Shown here: positions 56,929 through 64,000 of the stretch, in pieces
Layout: each line of letters begins with the position of its first letter
How positions within the stretch are numbered: the stretch's first letter is position 1
Assembly: GCF_003991975.1 (NCBI RefSeq)
Contig: NZ_CP029822.1
Location: forward strand, 1,736,001 to 1,800,000
Origin: Entomomonas moraniae
GTDB lineage: Bacteria > Pseudomonadota > Gammaproteobacteria > Pseudomonadales > Pseudomonadaceae
Length of the DNA stretch: 64,000 nucleotides
Direction: 5' to 3'
The notes under the pieces: generated by a model
What the model was told of the DNA's origin: nothing
The model's database searches: none
The model's input: the letters and a program-made list of their open reading frames with translations, nothing else
Translations under genes and position numbers: made by a program

Positions 56929-58077
56929 TTAAAAATACTTTAACCAAGTAATATCTTTATTATTCGCCTTATATCTTGAGAATGCTAATACCAGAGGATA
57001 TAAAGCCACTAATAAGATTATGGTGCAAATCCAAATAGACCACCAGTGCGCAAATCCAAAGTAATCCCCTTGGTTTTTTCCAAACAATGCCACCGCACCT
57101 AGGTATAAAAACTTTAAGACATACAGATGTAACAAGTAGAAAAACATTGGTACACTACCAAATATAGCCAAATACTTTAGATATTTACTGTCCTGGTGGC
57201 GCTCAAATAAGCGGAGCAATAACAACCCTACCCCCAAGGTTAAGCTTATAAATAATAATGAGGGTGGATATTTAGTAATATTGAAGAAACTCATCGAAGT
57301 TTCTAAGAAGTTGTTACCAACTGAATAAGGCTTATCACCATAAATATTCATAAAACGTAAAACAATAAAAAATACAATAGCACTCCAGCCTATTAATTTG
57401 AGTCGGTATTGACGCACCGCCGCCACTGTTGTTTTTGTAAACCACGGTCCAAAAGTGTAGCCTATGGCAATCACACCAATCCAAGGCAATACAGGATAAG
57501 TAGTCCTAATCCTCAGACTACCGCCTATTTCTATCCAGTTTTTCTCATGAATTATAGCCCAAGGGATATACCAGCTAGAACTAGACTGCACATGAATACT
57601 ATCCAGTAAATTATGGCCTAAAATAATGACCATACCTACAATAAAAAGTAGTCCCCTTGGCAGATAAAGAAGCCCTGCCAAAGCAATCATGCTAATGCCA
57701 ATAGCCCAAATAACTTGTAAATATAACGTTGTAGGGGGAAATTGAAATGTCCATGCGAAATTCACCAATGTTAACTCTAAAATAATTAAAAATATCCCTC
57801 TTTTTAATAAAAAATTGGCAGCCATATATTTACTTTGATATTTTTGACCATAGAGAAAAGCGGACAACCCTGTTAAGAAAACAAATACAGGCGCACAGAT
57901 ATGAGCCAACACTCGACTAAAAAACAAGCCTGGTTCAACTTGACTAACGTCTACAGGATCACTCATTTGATGGTGTAAATAAAAAGTTTCTCTAACATGA
58001 TCAAGTAACATGATCATGATCACAAGCCCCCTTAGCATATCAATTGATAATAGGCGTTGCATTGGTTTAGCAGTCAC
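56929..58077 (-). CDS. DUF1624/heparan-alpha-glucosaminide acetyltransferase-like membrane protein
   Basis: The 382-residue protein has about ten membrane helices and the family start LLSIDMLRGLVIMIMLLDHV, with Asp and His suited to acyl transfer, then APVFVFLTGLSAFLYG, YPVLPWIGVIAIGY and PMFFYLLHLYVLKF. Relatives move acetyl groups across membranes onto sugars. It starts at GTG 58077 behind GGAGG and is followed 10 bp later by the OprD gene. A perfect palindrome overlaps its likely promoter. Confidence 0.85.
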   Translation of the reverse strand: MTAKPMQRLLSIDMLRGLVIMIMLLDHVRETFYLHHQMSDPVDVSQVEPGLFFSRVLAHICAPVFVFLTGLSAFLYGQKYQSKYMAANFLLKRGIFLIILELTLVNFAWTFQFPPTTLYLQVIWAIGISMIALAGLLYLPRGLLFIVGMVIILGHNLLDSIHVQSSSSWYIPWAIIHEKNWIEIGGSLRIRTTYPVLPWIGVIAIGYTFGPWFTKTTVAAVRQYRLKLIGWSAIVFFIVLRFMNIYGDKPYSVGNNFLETSMSFFNITKYPPSLLFISLTLGVGLLLLRLFERHQDSKYLKYLAIFGSVPMFFYLLHLYVLKFLYLGAVALFGKNQGDYFGFAHWWSIWICTIILLVALYPLVLAFSRYKANNKDITWLKYF

Positions 58078-58104
58078 ATCTATTCCTCCCTCTATAAATT
58101 TTTA

Positions 58105-58125
58105 TTATGTTACAATATAACATAA
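58105..58125 (-). promoter_or_regulatory. Palindromic operator-like site upstream of the acyltransferase-oprD operon
   Basis: TTATGTTA-CAATA-TAACATAA has perfect 8-bp arms. On the minus strand it contains TATATT, a likely -10 box about 30 bp before the GTG, so a bound dimeric repressor would block the promoter. The regulator is unknown. Confidence 0.5.
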
Positions 58126-58302
58126 CAAAAAAGAAGATAAAAAATATAAAACACTTTTAATCTTTTTTTTATAAAAATAAAATGTATAAAAACAAAACTC
58201 TGCAATAAAAATAATATATTTAAACCCATATTATTTGACGAACATCACAATTTCAAAGAAAAGACTTTACCAACATAAAATACATTGGTATTATAAACAC
58301 AA

Positions 58303-58557
58303 CTAAGAGTTACAAGGCATCTTTAAAGTATTAGGATTACGGGATGCCAAAGGATTGTCGTTACTCTAGTATAGTACTTCTAAACAGGGATTATTTGCTT
58401 AGGATAGCAAAAGCGAGGCCTGCATGGAAACAGGAGTTAAGGCGTGGTATGGATGTCAAGGTCTGTTTACAGGGATTAAGTAGACAAAACAGTCTGAGAC
58501 TGTTTTAAAGCAAAGAGATTATTATTGGGAGTATCTTGAGAGTAACGACATTTTTTT
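58303..58557 (+). ncRNA. Candidate RsmY/RsmZ/CsrB-like small RNA with GGA loops
   Basis: No reading frame fits this stretch, but it holds ten GGA motifs in about 200 bases and several hairpins with GGA in the loop. They are GGCATC/GATGCC (58316-58348), TTTGCT-TAGGAT-AGCAAA (58394-58411), CCTG/CAGG (58419-58434) and a 9-bp stem (two GU) with loop CAGGGAT (58461-58485). A 9-bp GGA-free hairpin lies at 58486-58506. The 12-bp pair TGTCGTTACTCT/AGAGTAACGACA (58356-58367, 58539-58550) closes it before seven T. A promoter TTTACC-17-TATTAT lies at 58266-58294. CsrA/RsmA-sequestering RNAs look like this; ends are approximate. Confidence 0.6.
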
Positions 58558-58585
58558 ATTATTATATAAATATGTTTTATTATTT

Positions 58586-58618
58586 AAAAATAACCTTTTA
58601 TAAGGTTATTTTTTTTTG
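58586..58618. terminator. Bidirectional terminator between the small RNA and the convergent membrane-protein gene
   Basis: AATAACCTT and AAGGTTATT pair perfectly around TTAT and are followed by eight or more T on the plus strand; A-rich bases flank the other side. Confidence 0.8.
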
Positions 58619-58646
58619 CTTAATATTTTTAATCCCATTATATCGC

Positions 58647-59207
58647 TTACTCTTCATTCGTTCTTATAAAACTATCCATTGGTGATGTCGAATAAGATGT
58701 AAACACAAAACTAAAAAAATAGTAACTACAACTACTTGGTAAAAAAACATTATGCATTAATGAAAATGTATTTTTATTAGTATCATTAACCTTACTAAAA
58801 ATACACTTTTTACCAATTGGTAGCACAGAGATACGGTGCCAAGACCGTGTAGAAAACTCGACATAATGATCAAATAAATAGCTTTTTACTTTTAAAGATG
58901 GGCTAAAAATAAATAGCAAACTAATAAATAATATGATTGATGTTAAAACTTGTACTACAAAGTTGACCCAAGCTCGATTTATTGAAATAAATAATAGTGA
59001 CAAATAACACGCCGCCATTCCTACGAAAAATATAAAATCAAGCCGGCTTGATTTTATTTGAAAGATATAACTGTCTAATGAGTCAATTCTTAACAAGCTG
59101 ACAACCACCCCAAAACCGATACAAATACACATCGCTGTAAATAAAAATAAATTTCGCGTAAGCACATCGATAAAAGAGAGAGGTTTTTGTTCTGTAGGTT
59201 GTTGCAA
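58647..59207 (-). CDS. Membrane protein of unknown function
   Basis: The product has about three membrane helices (LFLFTAMCICIGFGVVVSLL, LDFIFFVGMAACYLSLLFI, FVVQVLTSIILFISLLFIF) and a Ser/Cys/aromatic-rich C-terminal region that is probably periplasmic. No family is recognised. The frame opens at TTG 59252, but a TTG at 59207 (LQQPTEQKPLSF) sits about ten bases after AAGGA and is the better start (186 residues). Neither start is certain. Confidence 0.55.
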   Translation of the reverse strand: MQQPTEQKPLSFIDVLTRNLFLFTAMCICIGFGVVVSLLRIDSLDSYIFQIKSSRLDFIFFVGMAACYLSLLFISINRAWVNFVVQVLTSIILFISLLFIFSPSLKVKSYLFDHYVEFSTRSWHRISVLPIGKKCIFSKVNDTNKNTFSLMHNVFLPSSCSYYFFSFVFTSYSTSPMDSFIRTNEE

Positions 59208-59318
59208 AACTAAACATTCCTTAATCAAGCAAAAAATGAATATAACATACAATTATAATGTATTTATGCCAATCATAGTAACTCACTAATTATGACATCT
59301 TTTTTAAAATATAACATG

Positions 59319-59795
59319 CTAGCCACGGTTAACCAAATATTTCAACTCATCAAGAGTTGGTATACTATTAGTCCTGATGCGGATTAGGCGCAGACCTGCT
59401 GCTTTTAATGCTTTACTTTTTCTTTCATCTGCCTCTTTTCTCTTTTGAGTTAAATGGGTACGATCATCTAACTCAATAACAACTAATGTATCTAAATGGC
59501 TGTCTAAAATCACATAATCTAAACTCATCCGCCATATTTTATTTAACCACTTATATTCATGTCTATTTTTTGGAGGACGAATAACTCGAGATAATTGTAC
59601 CTGTGCCAATATGTGATAATGAGGAAAAGCTTTCACTAATTGGTAATAAAACTTCTTTTCTATATTCGACATAACAGGCACAGCATAATATGGCCATTTT
59701 TGTACTTTCTTTACTAAAGCAAAAACAACCGCTACTACCAATACTGCTACCACAATAGATGACAATAGATGGATGCCGTCAAAATGTATAGTCAA
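59319..59795 (-). CDS. DUF2726 protein with N-terminal membrane anchor
   Basis: The 158-residue protein has one N-terminal membrane helix (about 8-30) and a DUF2726 domain: EKKFYYQLVKAFPHYHILAQ, SLDYVILDSHLDTLVVIELD, DRTHLTQKRKEADERK and AAGLRLIRI. The domain has a restriction-endonuclease-like (PD-(D/E)xK) fold with D, ELD and K in the expected order, but no activity is known. It starts 1 bp after the phosphatase gene, so they are coupled, in the recQ-phosphatase-DUF2726 order. Confidence 0.85.
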   Translation of the reverse strand: MTIHFDGIHLLSSIVVAVLVVAVVFALVKKVQKWPYYAVPVMSNIEKKFYYQLVKAFPHYHILAQVQLSRVIRPPKNRHEYKWLNKIWRMSLDYVILDSHLDTLVVIELDDRTHLTQKRKEADERKSKALKAAGLRLIRIRTNSIPTLDELKYLVNRG

Positions 59796-59796
59796 T

Positions 59797-60504
59797 TCAA
59801 TTCTCTAAATAATGTTGACGAATTGCTTTAACATCTATTGCCAGCGTATGCTGTAAATAGTGTTCAACATTGCCATAATTTTTATTAATGACAGCTAATG
59901 CATTGTCTAAATATTCTGGTGTTACCTCAAGAATAGCTTGAAAAGCTTCTTCGCTAATTCGATTATCAGCAAAGCCAACAACCTGATTTTTTAACCCACT
60001 AATTGCTTCATTTGAAAACAAGTAATCTTGTAAAATAATATCAAATCCAACACCTAGCGCTGACAGCAATAACAGTGCAGCACATCCAGTGCGGTCTTTA
60101 CCCGCTGTACAATGAAAAAGTAATGTCTTACCAGACTCTGCTTGCTTTAATAAATAATGAAACTGCGGTTGAAAATCTATCGGAAAACGCCGATAAATAT
60201 TACACATTGCCTGACTAGCCATTTCTCGAGTTAAGTCATGACTTAATAAACCTTCTAAGTTTCCTGTAAAAATCGGCTGCGCAATCCAATTAAATTGCTG
60301 CGCAAAACTTTGCTCTGACGGTTTCTTTTCAACATCACTCCGAAAATCAATAATTTCATCAATGGCTTGTTGTTTTAATACTGCACAATCGGAATCACTA
60401 GCAACACTGGGGTTCCCTGATCTAAATAATTTATTGTATTTTACTTGCATACCTTGTTGATTAACAAGACCACCCAATGTACGCATATTAACAATTTTTT
60501 CCAC
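59797..60504 (-). CDS. Tyrosine-protein phosphatase (Y_phosphatase3 family)
   Basis: This 235-residue enzyme has the Cys-dependent phosphatase loop HCTAGKDRTG near residue 132, and the family opening MRTLGGLVNQQGMQVKYNKL with FRSGNPS. These match secreted or cytoplasmic protein/lipid phosphatases of the LipA/MptpB group. No signal peptide is present. It starts at GTG 60504 behind AGGAG, 9 bp after recQ. Substrates are unknown. Confidence 0.88.
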   Translation of the reverse strand: MEKIVNMRTLGGLVNQQGMQVKYNKLFRSGNPSVASDSDCAVLKQQAIDEIIDFRSDVEKKPSEQSFAQQFNWIAQPIFTGNLEGLLSHDLTREMASQAMCNIYRRFPIDFQPQFHYLLKQAESGKTLLFHCTAGKDRTGCAALLLLSALGVGFDIILQDYLFSNEAISGLKNQVVGFADNRISEEAFQAILEVTPEYLDNALAVINKNYGNVEHYLQHTLAIDVKAIRQHYLEN

Positions 60505-60513
60505 ACAAAACTC

Positions 60514-62631
60514 CTACTGAAACATATCAGCCAATGCCGATTGAACACAATACAAAATTCCCTCTTCAACTTGCCCGCCTAGTTGTTTATAAACTTTTGG
60601 CACAGAACTTAACTTTCCTTCATCTTCTAAAAAGCTAGTCTGAATTTTATCCAACAAATTTTCGGGTAGATCGATAGCTTGTTCTAACGAGAGTTGTTGC
60701 TGGCGGATTCCTGTCGCCAATGTACGATAAACAACTTTGCGTGAACAATTTAGCTGCTGTGCTATCTGTTGAACACTCATCCCTGCACGCGCTAATGCAA
60801 CTACCTCATATTGAATATCCTGTGCTCTTGAATCACTAACTTCTTGCCCATTAATCACATCTAAGAACACCTTACCATAATTTTCTAACTTATGCGTTCC
60901 TATACCATTAATCATGGCCATATCACCCAAAGTTCTAGGCTTCATGCGCACCATTTCCAATAGCGTTGCATCATGAAATATAACATAGGGCGGCACATTA
61001 TGTTCATCTGCGAGTTGACGGCGTAAGATGCGGAGTGCCTCCCAAAGCTCTTTCTCACCCTCTTGAATTTGATGAATCACAGTCCTTGGCTTATCAGACC
61101 TTTGCCCTGACTGATCTACACGTAACTGTAGATGCTCTTCACCACGTAAAACAGGCCTTGCCAAGGGAGTTAGACGTAATCCTGAAAAACCATCTAAATC
61201 TATTTCAACAAGTCCGCGAACAATCATTTGACGAAACAGTGTGCGCCAGGTTTTATCTGAGTGTAGCCGGCCAATACCAAAAACAGAAAGATGCTGATGC
61301 CCCAATGCAGTGACCTTCTCCGTATTATGCCCTAATAGCACATCCACCAGATGTCCTACTCCATAACGCTGTCCCGTACGATAAACAGCAGACAACGCTT
61401 TTTGAGCCGCCTCAGTAGCATCCCACGTTTCCACATTATCACGGCAATTATCACAATACCCACAGGGTTCAGCCAATGTTTCATCAAAATAGGCTAATAA
61501 GGCTTGGCGACGACAACGAATTTCTTCGCACAACCCTAACATAGTTTGCAACTTATAGAGCTCAACTCGCTTATGTTGTTCACTGGCCTCAGACTGTACA
61601 ACCAGTTGCTGATTAAACAACACATCCTGTAGCCCATAGACCATCCATGCTTCAGCAGGCAAACCATCACGACCAGCCCGCCCCGTCTCTTGATAATATG
61701 CTTCTAAACTTTTAGGTAGATCTAAATGCGCAACAAAACGGACATTAGGCTTATCAATCCCCATTCCAAAGGCAATAGTTGCCACCATGATAATGCCCTC
61801 TTCTTTCAAAAAACGGTTCTGATTTGCTGCCCGAACACTATTTGAAAGCCCTGCATGATAAGGTAATGCTAAATATCCTTGATCTTGTAGATACTCAGCA
61901 GTCTCTTCGACACGCTTACGAGACATGCAATACACGATCCCCGCTTGGTCATGTTTATCACTTAAAAAATTTAATAGCTGCTTTTTAGGCTGATTTTTAG
62001 CCTGTATCTGATAAAAAATATTAGGGCGGTTAAAACTGTCTATAAAGGTTTTGGCTTGTTTTAGGTGTAAACGCTCAATAATCTCTTGCTGTGTTCGTGT
62101 ATCAGCAGTAGCAGTTAACGCAACAAGGGGGATAGTAGGAAACAACTTAGCCAACTCACCAAGTTGTAAATATTCTGGTCTAAAATCATGTCCCCACTGA
62201 GAAACACAGTGTGCCTCATCAATAGCAAATAAGGCTAAAGGTAGCTGGCGTAAAAAATTTAGCATCCGTTCCTGTACTAAACGCTCGGGAGCGACATATA
62301 AAAACTTAATTTCTCCCGCTAACAACTCCTTAGCAATGGTTCGTTGCTCTTGGGCTGAAAGCGATGAGTTCAACGCAGCGGCCTTTACACCAAGCTCATT
62401 TAACGTATCAACCTGATCTTGCATTAACGCAATCAATGGGGAGACAACAACAGCTACTCCATCCCTTAATAACGCAGGCAGCTGAAAACAAATTGATTTA
62501 CCGCCCCCTGTAGGCATTAAAACAAGAGCATCACATCCTTTAGCAACATGCTCAACAATAACACCCTGTTGTCCACGAAATGAGTCGTAACCAAAGGTAT
62601 TTTTAAGGATGGATAATGCTCGTTTATACAT
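60514..62631 (-). CDS. recQ: ATP-dependent DNA helicase RecQ
   Basis: RecQ unwinds DNA from 3' to 5' in recombination and repair. The 705-residue protein has motif [17 protein letters not shown], the DEAH box in [20 protein letters not shown], motif [12 protein letters not shown], the zinc cluster ([19 protein letters not shown]), the winged helix (about 400-500) and HRDC (about 525-600). A further C-terminal region with [20 protein letters not shown] resembles a helix-turn-helix and makes it about 95 residues longer than E. coli RecQ, as in Pseudomonas. Confidence 0.96.
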   Translation of the reverse strand: MYKRALSILKNTFGYDSFRGQQGVIVEHVAKGCDALVLMPTGGGKSICFQLPALLRDGVAVVVSPLIALMQDQVDTLNELGVKAAALNSSLSAQEQRTIAKELLAGEIKFLYVAPERLVQERMLNFLRQLPLALFAIDEAHCVSQWGHDFRPEYLQLGELAKLFPTIPLVALTATADTRTQQEIIERLHLKQAKTFIDSFNRPNIFYQIQAKNQPKKQLLNFLSDKHDQAGIVYCMSRKRVEETAEYLQDQGYLALPYHAGLSNSVRAANQNRFLKEEGIIMVATIAFGMGIDKPNVRFVAHLDLPKSLEAYYQETGRAGRDGLPAEAWMVYGLQDVLFNQQLVVQSEASEQHKRVELYKLQTMLGLCEEIRCRRQALLAYFDETLAEPCGYCDNCRDNVETWDATEAAQKALSAVYRTGQRYGVGHLVDVLLGHNTEKVTALGHQHLSVFGIGRLHSDKTWRTLFRQMIVRGLVEIDLDGFSGLRLTPLARPVLRGEEHLQLRVDQSGQRSDKPRTVIHQIQEGEKELWEALRILRRQLADEHNVPPYVIFHDATLLEMVRMKPRTLGDMAMINGIGTHKLENYGKVFLDVINGQEVSDSRAQDIQYEVVALARAGMSVQQIAQQLNCSRKVVYRTLATGIRQQQLSLEQAIDLPENLLDKIQTSFLEDEGKLSSVPKVYKQLGGQVEEGILYCVQSALADMFQ

Positions 62632-62775
62632 AAATGCTCCACTATAACAACGAGATTATACAAATACCTCATGATTTAGGCTATAAATAACCATAAATTG
62701 AATAAAAGACATGAAAAAAATATGAATTTGTTCTACTATAGCTTGATTAAACCAATATATAACAGGTAAGGCTCT

Positions 62776-63360
62776 ATGTCATTTATGATGAATACTAATA
62801 CTTCATTGCAAACTTTTTTGGATCTAGATACTCATGAAGAAATGATGACCTACGTCCAAGCACATGGTTATCTGACAGCATTATGTATTTCTACAGAGAC
62901 TATCCCTGATCAGGAATGGTTAGCAATTTTATTTGGTGAGAACCCACAGTTTCAATCAGACGAACAACGTCAAGAAATTGAAAAAGCACTCATTGGTTTA
63001 AAAGCACAAATTTCAAGAGAGCTTTCATCGGAAGAAGAGCTCACAATTCCCTGCGAGCTTGACCCAGGTGAAGACTTAGAAGACTCAGAAATTAATGGTT
63101 GGTGCATGGGCTTTATGGAAGGCGTCTTTTTAAATGAAGAAGTCTGGTTTTCTAAAGGCGAAGATGAAGTCAGCGAATTACTACTCCCTATTATGGTTGG
63201 TTCTACACTGTTTGAAGAACAACCTGAGTTTGCTGAAATAAGCCAAGATACTGATTTAATAGCGGATATGCTTGAGCGTATTCCTGAGCTTCTTACAGCG
63301 CTTTATTTACTTTGTAATGCACCCGATGAAAAGCCTGTATTACTAAAAAATAATCACTAA
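62776..63360 (+). CDS. UPF0149 (YgfB/YecA) family protein
   Basis: The 194-residue acidic protein has the YecA opening (LDTHEEMMTYVQAHGYLTAL) and the segment INGWCMGFMEGVFLNEEVWF. The family is helical and uncharacterised for the most part. It is divergent from recQ, the arrangement in Pseudomonas. An AAGG precedes the ATG at 62776 (a second Met pair lies at residues 4-5). A moxR gene follows on the same strand. Confidence 0.82.
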   Translation: MSFMMNTNTSLQTFLDLDTHEEMMTYVQAHGYLTALCISTETIPDQEWLAILFGENPQFQSDEQRQEIEKALIGLKAQISRELSSEEELTIPCELDPGEDLEDSEINGWCMGFMEGVFLNEEVWFSKGEDEVSELLLPIMVGSTLFEEQPEFAEISQDTDLIADMLERIPELLTALYLLCNAPDEKPVLLKNNH

Positions 63361-63367
63361 CTTAACT

Positions 63368-63397
63368 AAAGGCTGGATGGCTTTCAACCAGTCTTTT
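63368..63397 (+). terminator. Weak terminator after the UPF0149 gene
   Basis: AAAGGCTGG and CCAGTCTTT pair (one GU) around an 11-nt loop and end in a short T run. Confidence 0.5.
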
Positions 63398-63507
63398 AAT
63401 AATTTGTTGCAAGATAACATCGATAAATACTGCCATCTTCTCTATTTTTATTGATAAAATCATTACCCATTTTACAGATACTCCTATATTGATTAAGGAA
63501 GTTATTC

Positions 63508-64000
63508 ATGCAACACCGTGCTGCGATACTGGCACTTCGTCAGTTTTTATCCAATCAAATTTTGGGTCAAGAAAAACTTGTAGATCGTCTTCTAATTGCT
63601 TTATTAGCGGATGGGCATATCCTTGTTGAAGGAGCACCAGGACTAGCAAAAACAAAAGCAATCAAAGAGCTTTCAGAAGGCATGGATGCTAGTTTTCAGC
63701 GAATCCAATTTACACCCGACCTACTGCCTGCAGATATTACAGGTAGCGAAATTTACCGTGCTGACAATAGCACATTCGAATTTCAAAAAGGGCCTATTTT
63801 CCGAAACCTTATTTTAGCCGATGAAATCAACCGTGCTCCTGCAAAAGTGCAGTCTGCACTGCTTGAGGCAATGGCAGAAAGACAAGTTTCCGTTGGTAAC
63901 AACACCTATTCCTTGCCCCCATTATTTTTGGTTATGGCAACTCAAAACCCAATAGAACAAGAAGGAACTTATCCCTTACCAGAAGCACAACTTGACCGCT
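63508..64000 (+). CDS. MoxR-family AAA+ ATPase, N-terminal part
   Basis: The frame starts at ATG 63508 behind AAGGA and runs off the right edge, giving 164 residues. It has Walker [11 protein letters not shown] near residue 42, the MoxR segment [20 protein letters not shown], Walker [21 protein letters not shown] and sensor 1 [20 protein letters not shown]. MoxR ATPases act as chaperones for von Willebrand-domain proteins, which are usually encoded just downstream. Confidence 0.93.
   Translation, partial: MQHRAAILALRQFLSNQILGQEKLVDRLLIALLADGHILVEGAPGLAKTKAIKELSEGMDASFQRIQFTPDLLPADITGSEIYRADNSTFEFQKGPIFRNLILADEINRAPAKVQSALLEAMAERQVSVGNNTYSLPPLFLVMATQNPIEQEGTYPLPEAQLDR

Noticed and set aside
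58356-58550. The 12-bp terminal inverted repeats suggest a small transposon-like element (MITE).
   Set aside because: There is no clear target-site duplication, no second copy in the window, and the GGA loops, T run and promoter fit a transcribed RNA better. It remains an alternative.

Overview
The window looks like a chromosomal segment of an AT-rich gammaproteobacterium. Gene content and order point to the Pseudomonadales, close to the Pseudomonadaceae: minC-minD-minE-rluA, thiI next to typA, recQ divergent from a UPF0149 gene, tesA divergent from ybbA-ybbP, and an OprD-type porin. The low GC, compact genes and host-associated metabolism (D-serine use, cytochrome bd) suggest a host-associated relative such as the insect-gut genus Entomomonas. 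That placement is inference from gene order and protein sequence and was not tested by phylogeny. I saw no prophage, insertion sequence, CRISPR array, tRNA or rRNA.

Layout. 1-4.2 kb: envelope genes (partial exported protein, OmpA-like lipoprotein, DUF1287 protein, L,D-transpeptidase, TesA) and the tRNA hydroxylase MiaE. 4.2-8.6 kb: ybbA-ybbP ABC exporter genes, greB and comF. 8.6-11.5 kb: the Min system with rluA. 11.7-13.7 kb: a small exported protein and a Sel1-repeat protein. 14.1-18.4 kb: cytochrome bd, with a complete cydP-cydA-cydB-cydX operon on the minus strand facing a second, divergent-in-sequence cydB paralogue on the plus strand. 18.5-26.3 kb: a DUF2946 membrane protein with a C10 tract, a pilus-tip PilY1 protein, an unknown exported protein and clpA. 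26.7-31.7 kb: Fsr-type efflux pump, dGTPase, three unrecognised small genes and an 0.8-kb gene-free stretch. 31.7-36.2 kb: yqjD-yqjE-yqjK-like stress genes, rpmB-rpmG, an SDR oxidoreductase and dacB. 36.2-39.5 kb: metal transport (corA, Zn/Cd P-type ATPase). 39.6-43.5 kb: D-serine catabolism (dsdC, dsdX, dsdA). 43.7-49.6 kb: typA, thiI, small genes, xseA. 49.7-55.5 kb: a manganese riboswitch with its UPF0016 exporter, an M48 protease, a cold-shock protein, and an osmotic group (proV-proW, YbdG-like mechanosensitive channel). 55.6-58.1 kb: OprD porin with an acyltransferase-like membrane protein. 58.3-58.56 kb: a probable structured small RNA rich in GGA loops. 58.6-64 kb: membrane protein, DUF2726 protein, tyrosine phosphatase, recQ, UPF0149 protein and the start of a moxR gene.

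Most of this is ordinary housekeeping sequence. The parts most worth a second look are the GGA-rich RNA at 58.3-58.56 kb (an RsmY/RsmZ/CsrB-like candidate), the orphan cydB lacking the conserved WDGNQVW residues, the manganese riboswitch with competing hairpins, and the C10 tract inside a coding sequence. I did not identify a wholly new multi-gene system.
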